Positions 56,993 to 64,000 of a stretch of 64,000 nt of DNA are shown in pieces. Position numbers and translations under genes: made by a program. The notes below the pieces were generated by a model. The model searched no databases and was not told the DNA's origin. It worked only from the letters and a program-made list of their open reading frames with translations. Position 1 is the stretch's first letter, and the number at the start of each line of letters is the position of its first letter. The DNA is taken from contig NZ_LT699745.1 of assembly GCF_900155385.1 (NCBI RefSeq), forward strand, positions 545,714 through 609,713, read 5' to 3'. This DNA is from Vreelandella massiliensis (GTDB lineage: Bacteria; Pseudomonadota; Gammaproteobacteria; Pseudomonadales; Halomonadaceae).

Positions 56993-57838
56993 CTACCAAG
57001 CGCGGCAGAGCATGAGGTCGCAGTGAGGCTCGCTTAACAGCATCTCGGTTAACTGGCTGGCGTAGTGGGGCTGACCGCGGCTACCGATCATGACCAAATC
57101 GGGGGTGTGGCGCTTCATGTACTCTTTCACCACCTCGCAGGGCGACCCCGGTTCCAGTAGAAGCTCCACCTCTGGGACGCCATCGAGCTCGCGCATCAGC
57201 GACTCGACCTCCTCTTCAAGCTGCGCCCGCAGCGCCGCCACTTCACGTTCGCGCCACTGCGCGTAGCCCCGTTGCGAACCCAGCTCTCGCTCGCCGGGAA
57301 GTCTCCAGGCGTGCAGCAGCGTGATTTTGGCCTCCGGAAAGCGTTTCAACGCCTCTCTTAGCGTATGGCGCGCGGTCAGCGAAAAGTCGATGGGGAGCAC
57401 AATATGCTCCCACGGCTGGGTGGGTAGGTAAGAGGCCACGACGACCGGACACGGCGCGCTGCGCATCACGCGCATCACCGTGGTGCCCGCGAGCAAGTCT
57501 TTCTGACCGCGCTTGCGGTGCATCCCCATCACAATCAGTTCGGCGCTACGCTCATGGGCTTCACGCACGATTTCGGCATACGGCGCGCCGGCGACCGTCT
57601 GAATCAGCGTTTGCGGCGCCTCCAAGGCGTAATCTTCACGCAGATCGTTCAGTGTGGCGGTGATGTCGTCCACCACCGCGGCTTCTAAATCGTGCAGCAT
57701 CCGCTTTGGCAGGTAGGGGTCAATCACGTGGAGAATATCGAGCCGGGCACCTTGGGCATAGGCTAAACGCAGCGCCCGGGCAAACGCCGCGCGGTTATCC
57801 GCGGAAAGGTCGGTGGCAAACAGCAGCGTAGGCGTCAT
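56993..57838 (-). CDS. tandem universal stress protein
   Basis: 281-residue protein with two UspA domains. The first (about residues 1-140) opens with TLLFATDLSADNRAAFARAL and has the ATP loop GMHRKRGQKDLLAGTTVMRV; the second (about 145-281) opens with IVLPIDFSLTARHTLREAL and ends GSRGQPHYASQLTEMLLSEP. UspE-like stress protein. The second loop lacks the full GxxG-S/T pattern and may not bind ATP. Confidence 0.9.
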   Translation of the reverse strand: MTPTLLFATDLSADNRAAFARALRLAYAQGARLDILHVIDPYLPKRMLHDLEAAVVDDITATLNDLREDYALEAPQTLIQTVAGAPYAEIVREAHERSAELIVMGMHRKRGQKDLLAGTTVMRVMRSAPCPVVVASYLPTQPWEHIVLPIDFSLTARHTLREALKRFPEAKITLLHAWRLPGERELGSQRGYAQWREREVAALRAQLEEEVESLMRELDGVPEVELLLEPGSPCEVVKEYMKRHTPDLVMIGSRGQPHYASQLTEMLLSEPHCDLMLCRAW

Positions 57839-57938
57839 GGCGTGGCCTCCTCAGCTTACAAGGGCAGGGGAATCGCCCACCACTCAGCATGGTGCGCTTA
57901 TGCCCGCCGCGCAAGGCCGCCATCGCGACGCAAACGCC

Positions 57939-58769
57939 TTACCACCAGGCGTGGAAGTGATGCACCGGCCCACGGCCTTGGCCGACGCTGAGCTGGCCAC
58001 TGGCTTCCAGCGCGGCATGCAGCCACTGCTTGGCTTGGTGAATAGCGGTCACGGGGGCATTGAAATCAGCGTCTGCGGGTAGTTTGGCCAGACAGGCGGC
58101 AATCGCGGAAGAGAGTGAGCATCCGGTGCCGTGAAGATTATCGGTATCGATGCGCGAGGCGGGAAGCCATTCAGGCCCTTGCGGTGTCGCCAACAGATCC
58201 GGGCAGGTCTCGCCCTGCAGATGCCCCCCTTTGAGCACGGCGTAGGGCGCCCCAAGCTGCATCAGCCGCGGCAGCACGGCTTCCATCTCATCCAGCGTCG
58301 TGGGGGCGCGCGCGTCTAAGAGTACGGCGGCTTCCGGCAGGTTGGGGGTGATGACATCGGCAAGCGGCACCAGGATATCGCGCACCGCGTGGATACCGGC
58401 ATCGTCGACTAAGACATCGCCGCTTTTGGCCACCATTACCGGGTCGAGCACGATCCAGCGCGGCCGGCGCGCGGTGAGCGCAGCGGCGATCACCTCGGCC
58501 ACGTCGCGGCTCGCCACCATGCCGATTTTGACCGCATCGAGCTGAATATCCGCTAGCAAGGTATCCAACTGCTGGGCGATAAAATCCGCCGGTACGGGGT
58601 GTACGCCGCGCACGCCACAGGTGTTTTGCGCCGTGAGCGCGGTAATGACACTGGTGCCATAGGTACCCAGCGCCGAAAACGTCTTGAGATCGGCCTGAAT
58701 GCCGGCACCGCCGGAGGGGTCGGAGCCGGCAATCGTCAGCACATTACGGGGGCGGGAATCGTTAGACAT
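57939..58769 (-). CDS. thiD: hydroxymethylpyrimidine/phosphomethylpyrimidine kinase
   Basis: 276-residue ThiD phosphorylates HMP twice for thiamine synthesis. VLTIAGSDPSGGAGIQADLK, VLDPVMVAKSGD and the C-terminal catalytic LHGTGCSLSSAIAACLA (anion hole and general-base Cys/Asp region) are present. ATG 58769 has GAGGAG just upstream; the frame start at 58793 does not. Separate from thiSG at 42652. Confidence 0.95.
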   Translation of the reverse strand: MSNDSRPRNVLTIAGSDPSGGAGIQADLKTFSALGTYGTSVITALTAQNTCGVRGVHPVPADFIAQQLDTLLADIQLDAVKIGMVASRDVAEVIAAALTARRPRWIVLDPVMVAKSGDVLVDDAGIHAVRDILVPLADVITPNLPEAAVLLDARAPTTLDEMEAVLPRLMQLGAPYAVLKGGHLQGETCPDLLATPQGPEWLPASRIDTDNLHGTGCSLSSAIAACLAKLPADADFNAPVTAIHQAKQWLHAALEASGQLSVGQGRGPVHHFHAWW

Positions 58770-58843
58770 CGGGCTCCTCGGCAAAATCATCACGTTATTC
58801 CCCTAGGATACCCAAGCCGCGCTTTTTGTGCTGCCTTTAACAC

Positions 58844-58874
58844 GCAAATGGCCGCCCGAGGGGCGGCCATTTGC
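58844..58874 (-). terminator. 14-bp perfect hairpin after takP
   Basis: GCAAATGGCCGCCC / GGGCGGCCATTTGC with a GAG loop, 22 bp after the takP stop. There is no strong U-run, but stem strength and position support termination or 3'-end protection. Confidence 0.75.
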
Positions 58875-58896
58875 AACCATGCAAAAAAAGTAGGCG

Positions 58897-60009
58897 TTAC
58901 TCTGCTGCGTCCCCTACCGGGTTACGGGCGTTGTAGTACGCCTGCTCGGAGATTTCGTGGTAATCCACCACCTTCTCCTGGAAGGCACGATAGGAGTCGT
59001 AAATGCGCGTGGCCATCTCGCTGGACTCGGCAAGCTCCGCCACCACATCCGCTGAGTGTTCGCGCGCCTGCGCTAGCACGTCGTCAGGGATGCGGCGCAG
59101 CTCAACGCCGTGCTCGTTGATCAGCGTCTCTAGGGCGTCGTTATTACGCGCGGTGTACTCGTCGAGCACGTTGGCGTTGACGTCACGCACGGCGGTTTTC
59201 AGGATCGCCTGCAGGTCAGCGGGCAGCTCGGCCATCGCTTCTTCGTTGACGATCGCTTCAAACATCACCGTAGGCTCGTGCCAACCGGGATAGTAGTAGT
59301 AATCCGCCGCCTGATGCAGGCCGAAGGCCAGATCGTTGTACGGACCAATCCACTCGGTTGCGTCGATGGCACCGGACTGCAGCGAGGTGAAGATCTCGCC
59401 ACCCGGCATGTTCACGATGGCGACGCCCATGCGGTTCATCACTTCACCGCCTAGACCGGGCATGCGCATTTTGAGGCCGTCGAGATCATCGACCGAGTTG
59501 ATCTCTTTGTTGTACCAGCCGCCCATTTGCACACCGGAGGCGCCGGCGACCATGACATCCACGCCGAAGTCGTCGTAGAGTTCGTTCCAAAGCTCCAGAC
59601 CGCCGCCGAAGTGCAGCCAGGCGTTCATTTCTTGCGCGTTCATGCCAAAGGGCACGGCAGCGAAGAACTGCGCGGCGGGCGCCTTGCCTTTCCAGTAGTA
59701 GGAGGCGGAGTGGCCCAGCTCGGCGGTGCCCTCGGAGACCGCGTCGAACACCTCAAATCCTGGCACCAACTGGCCGGCGCCAAAGACCTCAATGGTCAAG
59801 CGGCCATCCGACATCTCGTCAACCAGCTCGGCGAGACGCTCCGGCCCCTGGCCGACGCCGGGGAAGTTCTTTGGCCAGGAGGTGACCATTTTCCAGCTGT
59901 AGGTCTCTTCCTGGGCTTGAGCCTGGTTATCCAGGCTTGAGACGGCGAAGAGGCCGGCCGACATGGCCGTGCTCATCGCAATGGCGGCGGATAATGTTTT
60001 AATTTTCAT
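58897..60009 (-). CDS. TRAP transporter substrate-binding protein, TakP-like (2-oxoacid/lactate type)
   Basis: 370-residue DctP protein with a signal peptide (about residues 1-32, ending AQA). WKMVTSWPKNFPGVG, GQLVPGFEVFDAVSEGTAEL, SASYYWKGKAPAAQFFAAVP, LGGEVMNRMG, GAIDATEWIGPYNDLAFG and YYYPGWHEPTVMFEA match the TakP subfamily, which binds pyruvate, 2-oxobutyrate or lactate with a cation. ATG 60009 has AAGGGG upstream. It lies third in the dctQ-dctM-takP order. Confidence 0.87.
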   Translation of the reverse strand: MKIKTLSAAIAMSTAMSAGLFAVSSLDNQAQAQEETYSWKMVTSWPKNFPGVGQGPERLAELVDEMSDGRLTIEVFGAGQLVPGFEVFDAVSEGTAELGHSASYYWKGKAPAAQFFAAVPFGMNAQEMNAWLHFGGGLELWNELYDDFGVDVMVAGASGVQMGGWYNKEINSVDDLDGLKMRMPGLGGEVMNRMGVAIVNMPGGEIFTSLQSGAIDATEWIGPYNDLAFGLHQAADYYYYPGWHEPTVMFEAIVNEEAMAELPADLQAILKTAVRDVNANVLDEYTARNNDALETLINEHGVELRRIPDDVLAQAREHSADVVAELAESSEMATRIYDSYRAFQEKVVDYHEISEQAYYNARNPVGDAAE

Positions 60010-60135
60010 ATAACCCCTTATTGTTACTGTTTTTGCTTGGAAAGGCACCCGCGCGTAAGCGTGTTCTTCTTCCTATCATGGTGCAGATTGCCACGCGCAA
60101 GCGTTGATAGCAGCTCCCACTTTCAACTAATAGCA

Positions 60136-61542
60136 CTAACCAAACTGTTCGGGAAGCCACGTCGCCAGCTCAGGATAAAAGGCTAGCATCAGCAGCATAC
60201 CCAGCTGAATCAGGATAAACGGAATCACGCCACGGTAAATCGCCGACGTCGGCACCGACTCCGGCGCCACGCCGCGCAGATAAAAGAGCGCGAAACCAAA
60301 CGGCGGGGTCAAGAAGGACGTCTGCAGATTGATGGCGATCATGATGCCGAGCCAAATCGGGTCGAGCCCCATCGCTAGCAGGATCGGGCCGACGATCGGC
60401 ACGACGACGAAGGTGATTTCGATAAAATCGAGGATAAACCCGAGCAGAAAAATCACCAGCATCACGATAAGCGTCGCGCCCACGACGCCGCCCGGCATAC
60501 CTTCAAATAGCTCGGTGACCATGTGCTCACCGCCGTAAGCGCGGAAAACCAGCGAGAACAGCGCCGCCCCGATCAAGATCAAAAATACCATGGTGGTCAC
60601 GTGCGTGGTCGAGCGCAGCACCTCTTTGAGCGTGGCCCAATCGAGCTGGCGATAAGCGAGCGCCAGTACCAGCGCGCCAAAAGCGCCCACCGCCGAGGCT
60701 TCCGTGGGGGTGGCAAAGCCGGTCAGAATCGAGCCCAATACCGCCACGATGAGCACCACCGGGGGCACCAAGCCTTTGAGCAGCAGCATGCCGATGCCCT
60801 TGGTGTGGCCCAGCTCCTCCATTAGCTCCTGGCGATCCGCGGCGGGGGCTGACTGCGGGCGCCACCACGCGATCACCATCACGTAGATCATGTACATCAC
60901 GACCAAAAGCAGCCCCGGCACCAGCGCGCCCATAAAGAGATCGCCCACCGACACCGTTTTGGGGCTGAAAATCCCCATATCCAGCTGCGCTTGCTGATAC
61001 GCCGAAGAGAGCACATCGCCAAGCAGTACCAGCGCAATAGAGGGCGGAATAATCTGTCCGAGCGTGCCGGTGGCGCAAATCGTGCCGGTGGCAAGCGAGG
61101 TGGAGTAGCCGCGCTTGAGCATAGTGGGGAGCGACATCAACCCCATGGTGACCACGGTGGCGCCGACGATCCCGGTCGAGGCGGCCATCAGCATGCCCAC
61201 CAGCGTGACCGAAAGCCCCAAGCCCCCGCGTAGCGAACCAAAGAGCAGCGCCATCGCGTCGAGCAGGGTCTCCGCCACTTTGGATTTTTCCAGCAGCACG
61301 CCCATGAGGACGAAAAGCGGCACCGCCAACAGCGTGGTATTGGTCATGATGCCGTAAAGGCGATTCGGCAGCGCGGCTAGATAACCGCTATCGAAATGGG
61401 CGTCCACGCCGATGGCTTCAAGGCCAAGCCCCAGCCCGGCGAAAAGCAGTGCGGTCCCCGAAAGGGAGAGCGCCACCGGGAAGCCGAACATCAGCACAAT
61501 GCAGATCACGGCAAACAGAACGAGAGGCATAAACTCCAGCAT
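60136..61542 (-). CDS. TRAP transporter large permease (DctM type)
   Basis: 468-residue inner-membrane permease with about 12 helices (GLGLEAIGVDAHFDSGYLAA, AASTGIVGATVVTMGLMSLP, CATGTLGQIIPPSIALVLLG, NLQTSFLTPPFGFALFYLRG). A longer DctM of the type paired with TakP-like proteins. The start overlaps the small-permease stop by one codon position (ATGA-type); takP follows after about 126 bp. Confidence 0.92.
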   Translation of the reverse strand: MLEFMPLVLFAVICIVLMFGFPVALSLSGTALLFAGLGLGLEAIGVDAHFDSGYLAALPNRLYGIMTNTTLLAVPLFVLMGVLLEKSKVAETLLDAMALLFGSLRGGLGLSVTLVGMLMAASTGIVGATVVTMGLMSLPTMLKRGYSTSLATGTICATGTLGQIIPPSIALVLLGDVLSSAYQQAQLDMGIFSPKTVSVGDLFMGALVPGLLLVVMYMIYVMVIAWWRPQSAPAADRQELMEELGHTKGIGMLLLKGLVPPVVLIVAVLGSILTGFATPTEASAVGAFGALVLALAYRQLDWATLKEVLRSTTHVTTMVFLILIGAALFSLVFRAYGGEHMVTELFEGMPGGVVGATLIVMLVIFLLGFILDFIEITFVVVPIVGPILLAMGLDPIWLGIMIAINLQTSFLTPPFGFALFYLRGVAPESVPTSAIYRGVIPFILIQLGMLLMLAFYPELATWLPEQFG

Positions 61543-62102
61543 CAGACGCGCTCCTCTAGGTGGCTGTCATCCTCTGCGACGGGCGTGATTCGCCCTGTCA
61601 GGATATAGATATTCCGCACCACCTCGACGAGACCTTGTACGAGCATGAGCAGCGCAAACACGGGAATCATGGTTTTTAGCAAAAACACCGCAGGGATACC
61701 GCCGTAATCCGAGGAGGTCTCCAAAATCTGCCACGATTTGCTGACATAGCCCAGGCTCGAGGCAATGATGAACACCATTACCGGCATCAAAAGCGCCACG
61801 ATGCCCACCAGGTTGATCAGCGCCTGGCGGCGCGGCGACGCCTTGCGATAGAAAATATCCACCCGAACGTGGCCGTCGTGGCGAAAGGTGTACGCCGCGG
61901 CGAGCATAAAGACCGCCGCGTGCATATACATCACCAGCTCCTGCATGAAGATACTGTTGACCGAAAAGATATAGCGCAGCACCACGATCAAAAATTGGAT
62001 GAGCATCATAATAATGATCAGCCAGGATAGCGTGCGCCCTAACCACTCGGAGGCGCGATCTAGCGCTCCGATCAGAGGCGGTAGTTGTGATTGTTGGGAC
62101 AT
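61542..62102 (-). CDS. TRAP transporter small permease (DctQ type)
   Basis: 186-residue four-helix protein (LIIIMMLIQFLIVVLRYIFS, RHDGHVRVDIFYRKASPRRQ). ATG 62102 (MSQQSQLPPLIGALDRASEW) is chosen; the frame upstream to 62198 has no supporting ribosome site. It heads the second TRAP operon. Confidence 0.88.
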   Translation of the reverse strand: MSQQSQLPPLIGALDRASEWLGRTLSWLIIIMMLIQFLIVVLRYIFSVNSIFMQELVMYMHAAVFMLAAAYTFRHDGHVRVDIFYRKASPRRQALINLVGIVALLMPVMVFIIASSLGYVSKSWQILETSSDYGGIPAVFLLKTMIPVFALLMLVQGLVEVVRNIYILTGRITPVAEDDSHLEERV

Positions 62103-62207
62103 GGGGCGTGTCTCGTATAAACGACTAAGGGAAGAACGTAAACGCCCTGACAATAGCGCATCTTGCCCCACAATGCAGCGCTGGCCACTCACGCGCATTG
62201 AACGTTT

Positions 62208-63017
62208 TTATTTTTGCGCGTCGCGCAGTGCGGTCAGGCAAGCCGCTGGCAGCGGCAGATCGATGGCAAGGGGCAGATGATCCGAAAAGAGGTGGTCCAA
62301 CACCTGAACCTCGGAGACCTCCAAGCTCTGCGAGAGCAGAATGTGATCCAGCGCCCGGCGCGGTTGCCACGACGGGTAGCTGAGAAGCGGTTTTACCGGA
62401 TGCAGGGGCAGCGACTCGCTAAACCGCTCATGGGCATGAATTTGCTCCGGGGTGCAGTTGAGATCGCCCATCACCACCACATGGCGCAGCGGGCGGATAA
62501 TGTCGCTTAGGTAGTCGAACTGACGCACGCGGCCGCGATGACTCAGCGCCAAATGCGCCACAAAGACGTGCAGTGCATCCGGGCCATTACCGAAACGCGC
62601 GTGAATCGCCCCGCGTCCGGGTAGCGTGCCGGGCAAGCGATGCTCCTCGACCCGCGCCGGTGCCAAACGCGAAAGCAAGCCGTTACTGTGCTGAGCAATG
62701 CGCCCCAGGTTACGATTTAGCTGCTGAAAATGGTGGGGAAAGCCGGCACGTGCGGCAAGGTACTCCACCTGATTGACCCGACTTGAGCGAAAACTGCCGC
62801 CGTCGACCTCTTGCAGGCCGACGACATCGAATTTCCCCAGCACGTCGCCCATCAAATCCAGGCGCTGGTTACGCCGAGGATGGGGAAGCAGGTGCTGCCA
62901 GCTGCGGGTGAAGTAGTGGTGATAAGCGGAGGTCTGGATGCCCACCTGCAAGTTAAACGTAAGCAGGCGCAGATGGCCGTTGGCAAGTAGCGGTGACCGG
63001 GCATCCAGATGACTCAT
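62208..63017 (-). CDS. endonuclease/exonuclease/phosphatase family protein
   Basis: 269-residue EEP-fold metal-dependent hydrolase: LRLLTFNLQVG (Asn), VVGLQEVDGGSF (metal Glu), VFVAHLALSHRGR (His), VVMGDLNCTPEQ (Asp-x-Asn) and C-terminal LFSDHLPLAIDL (SDH). The substrate could be nucleic acid or phospholipid. It neighbours dsbA and a c-type cytochrome, an arrangement common in Pseudomonas relatives. Confidence 0.9.
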   Translation of the reverse strand: MSHLDARSPLLANGHLRLLTFNLQVGIQTSAYHHYFTRSWQHLLPHPRRNQRLDLMGDVLGKFDVVGLQEVDGGSFRSSRVNQVEYLAARAGFPHHFQQLNRNLGRIAQHSNGLLSRLAPARVEEHRLPGTLPGRGAIHARFGNGPDALHVFVAHLALSHRGRVRQFDYLSDIIRPLRHVVVMGDLNCTPEQIHAHERFSESLPLHPVKPLLSYPSWQPRRALDHILLSQSLEVSEVQVLDHLFSDHLPLAIDLPLPAACLTALRDAQK

Positions 63018-63063
63018 GGGCTAACTTCCCAACAGCGTGCTAGTGAGCAATTGATAAGCGTGA

Positions 63064-63696
63064 TTACTCTGCTCGCTCCTCGCGGACTCGCTCAACCAGC
63101 GCGTCGGCAATTTGCGGCATATTGGCCAAGCTACCGGCACTGCTTGGCGTGACGAGGTAGCGACCATCGATCATCAGCGCCGGCACGCCCATCAACTGCA
63201 TATCGCGCATGCGGCTATTGGCACGGCTCACGTCGCTGCGCACGCTAAAGGAGGTCAGCGCTTCGCTCGCCTCCTTTTCACTCACGCCGTAGTTCGAGAA
63301 GAATTCGGCCAATTCATCGGTATCCGTCAGCGAGCGGTCTTCTTCGTGAATGGCGTGAAAGAAGTCGGCATGCAGCTCTTCCTGAATGCCAAGGGATTTT
63401 GCCGCATAGAAAGCGGTCGCATGGGTGTTCCAATCACCGCCCATCGTCGCGGGTAGGTGAACAACCTGGACATCGTCCTCAAGCGTTTCGTACCACTCGG
63501 TCACCTCGGGCTGCAGGCGATAGCAGTGGGGGCAACCGAACCAGAACGCTTCGGTGATTTCGATTTGACCGTCATCCACCCGTGTCTCCACCGGCGTTTC
63601 TAGACGCTCGTAGTGCTCGCCTTCAACGATCTCCTGAGCACTCGCCACCGCAGAGAGCGTAAGTCCCGCCACGGCTACCATTAATGCTTTCAACAT
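63064..63696 (-). CDS. dsbA: thiol:disulfide interchange protein DsbA
   Basis: 210-residue periplasmic oxidase that introduces disulfides. Signal peptide (about residues 1-21, ending ASA), active site CPHC in WFGCPHCYRLQPE, and the cis-Pro loop MGVPALMIDGRYLV. ATG 63696 is preceded by TGGAGAAAG; the longer frame at 63717 is less likely. Probably the helper for Cys-containing exported proteins including the adjoining cytochrome. Confidence 0.94.
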   Translation of the reverse strand: MLKALMVAVAGLTLSAVASAQEIVEGEHYERLETPVETRVDDGQIEITEAFWFGCPHCYRLQPEVTEWYETLEDDVQVVHLPATMGGDWNTHATAFYAAKSLGIQEELHADFFHAIHEEDRSLTDTDELAEFFSNYGVSEKEASEALTSFSVRSDVSRANSRMRDMQLMGVPALMIDGRYLVTPSSAGSLANMPQIADALVERVREERAE

Positions 63697-63750
63697 ATCG
63701 GGCTTTCTCCAGGTCAAGCCGGCCCCAAAATGGGCAACGAATCAACAGCG

Positions 63751-63781
63751 AACCATAAGACGCTATCAGCGCCTTATGGTT
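63751..63781 (-). terminator. hairpin between the cytochrome and dsbA genes
   Basis: AACCATAAGACGCT and AGCGCCTTATGGTT form a 14-bp stem with one wobble and a 3-nt loop, 38 bp after the cytochrome stop. No U-run follows. Confidence 0.6.
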
Positions 63782-63819
63782 CCTTTGTCACCACGACACA
63801 AGCACAGGCAGTGCGAGGT

Positions 63820-64000
63820 TTAGTGCAGGCCCAGCACGTAGTTGGCCACCGCTTCCATGTCGTCATCGCTCATTTTAGAGGCGATATCGCGCATGATGGC
63901 ATTGGGGTCGTTATGGCGCTCACCGGCGGCAAAGTCTTGCAACGTGGAAACCGTATATTCAGCCAGTTGCCCTGACAGGGCCGGATATACCGCCGTACCG
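63820..64000 (-). CDS. c-type cytochrome (cytochrome c4-like), 5' partial
   Basis: The last 60 codons of a gene entering from the right edge: YPALSGQLAEYTVSTLQDFA, GERHNDPNAIMRDIASKMSD, DDMEAVANYVLGLH. The M in IASKMSDDDMEAVANYV is the usual distal haem ligand of class I cytochromes and the ending matches cytochrome c4. The haem-attachment CxxCH lies outside the window. Upstream of dsbA, as in Pseudomonas. Confidence 0.8.
   Translation of the reverse strand, partial: GTAVYPALSGQLAEYTVSTLQDFAAGERHNDPNAIMRDIASKMSDDDMEAVANYVLGLH

Overview
The window is GC-rich gammaproteobacterial chromosome, almost certainly from Halomonadaceae. The strongest evidence is a teaABCD cluster (49457-53114): the ectoine-binding protein reads very much like Halomonas elongata TeaA as I remember it, and a UspA protein follows as TeaD does. 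Two TRAP transporters, two PII proteins and a second DctP protein of the TakP type fit this lineage. Assignments come from reading motifs and gene order; no database search was run.

Layout. 1-5314: end of dxs, djlA, ribA, a hemE disrupted by a 118-bp duplication/insertion, and speE. 5337-9817: a sigma-54-type promoter and the aapJQMP amino-acid ABC transporter. 9795-15810: a diguanylate cyclase, a host-attachment protein, a chemoreceptor, and a divergent LysR/fpr pair. 15913-18715: nitrogen module (PII, amtB, glnK with a sigma-54 promoter) and ubiK. 18736-25140: iron(III)-siderophore cluster (fhuF, TonB receptor, fhuC, fhuD, truncated fhuB) with Fur-like boxes over three promoters. fhuB is fused out of frame to the middle of comM.

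25524-37094: an AT-rich 11.6-kb island integrated into comM by the large serine recombinase encoded at its right end. The crossover can be placed on a CA dinucleotide, and joining the flanks restores the comM frame. Its cargo is a tight three-gene operon, HerA-type ATPase, NurA-type nuclease (with a zinc-ribbon-like insertion) and a DNA methyltransferase, which I read as a candidate restriction-like anti-phage system. The island also holds a small serine recombinase, an HTH protein and an HUH endonuclease gene split by a complete IS66 element with 8-bp target duplications.

37597-48664: higBA toxin-antitoxin with a palindromic operator, a hydrolase, malate synthase G, thioesterase, DUF423 protein, thiS-thiG-trmB, a GST, an AEC transporter, a SCO-family protein and a depolymerase-like esterase. 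Between GST and the AEC transporter (45194-45347) lies a Fur-box promoter followed by about 119 nt ending in a strong terminator. I read this as a RyhB/PrrF-like iron-responsive small RNA.

48667-64000: FKBP isomerase, teaABCD, a TIGR02444 protein divergent from an ABC-F ATPase, dtd, a chalcone-isomerase-like protein, a tandem UspA protein, thiD, a TakP-type TRAP system, an endonuclease/exonuclease/phosphatase protein, dsbA and the end of a c-type cytochrome. Common themes are nitrogen scavenging under sigma-54, iron acquisition under Fur, and osmolyte and organic-acid uptake by TRAP systems.
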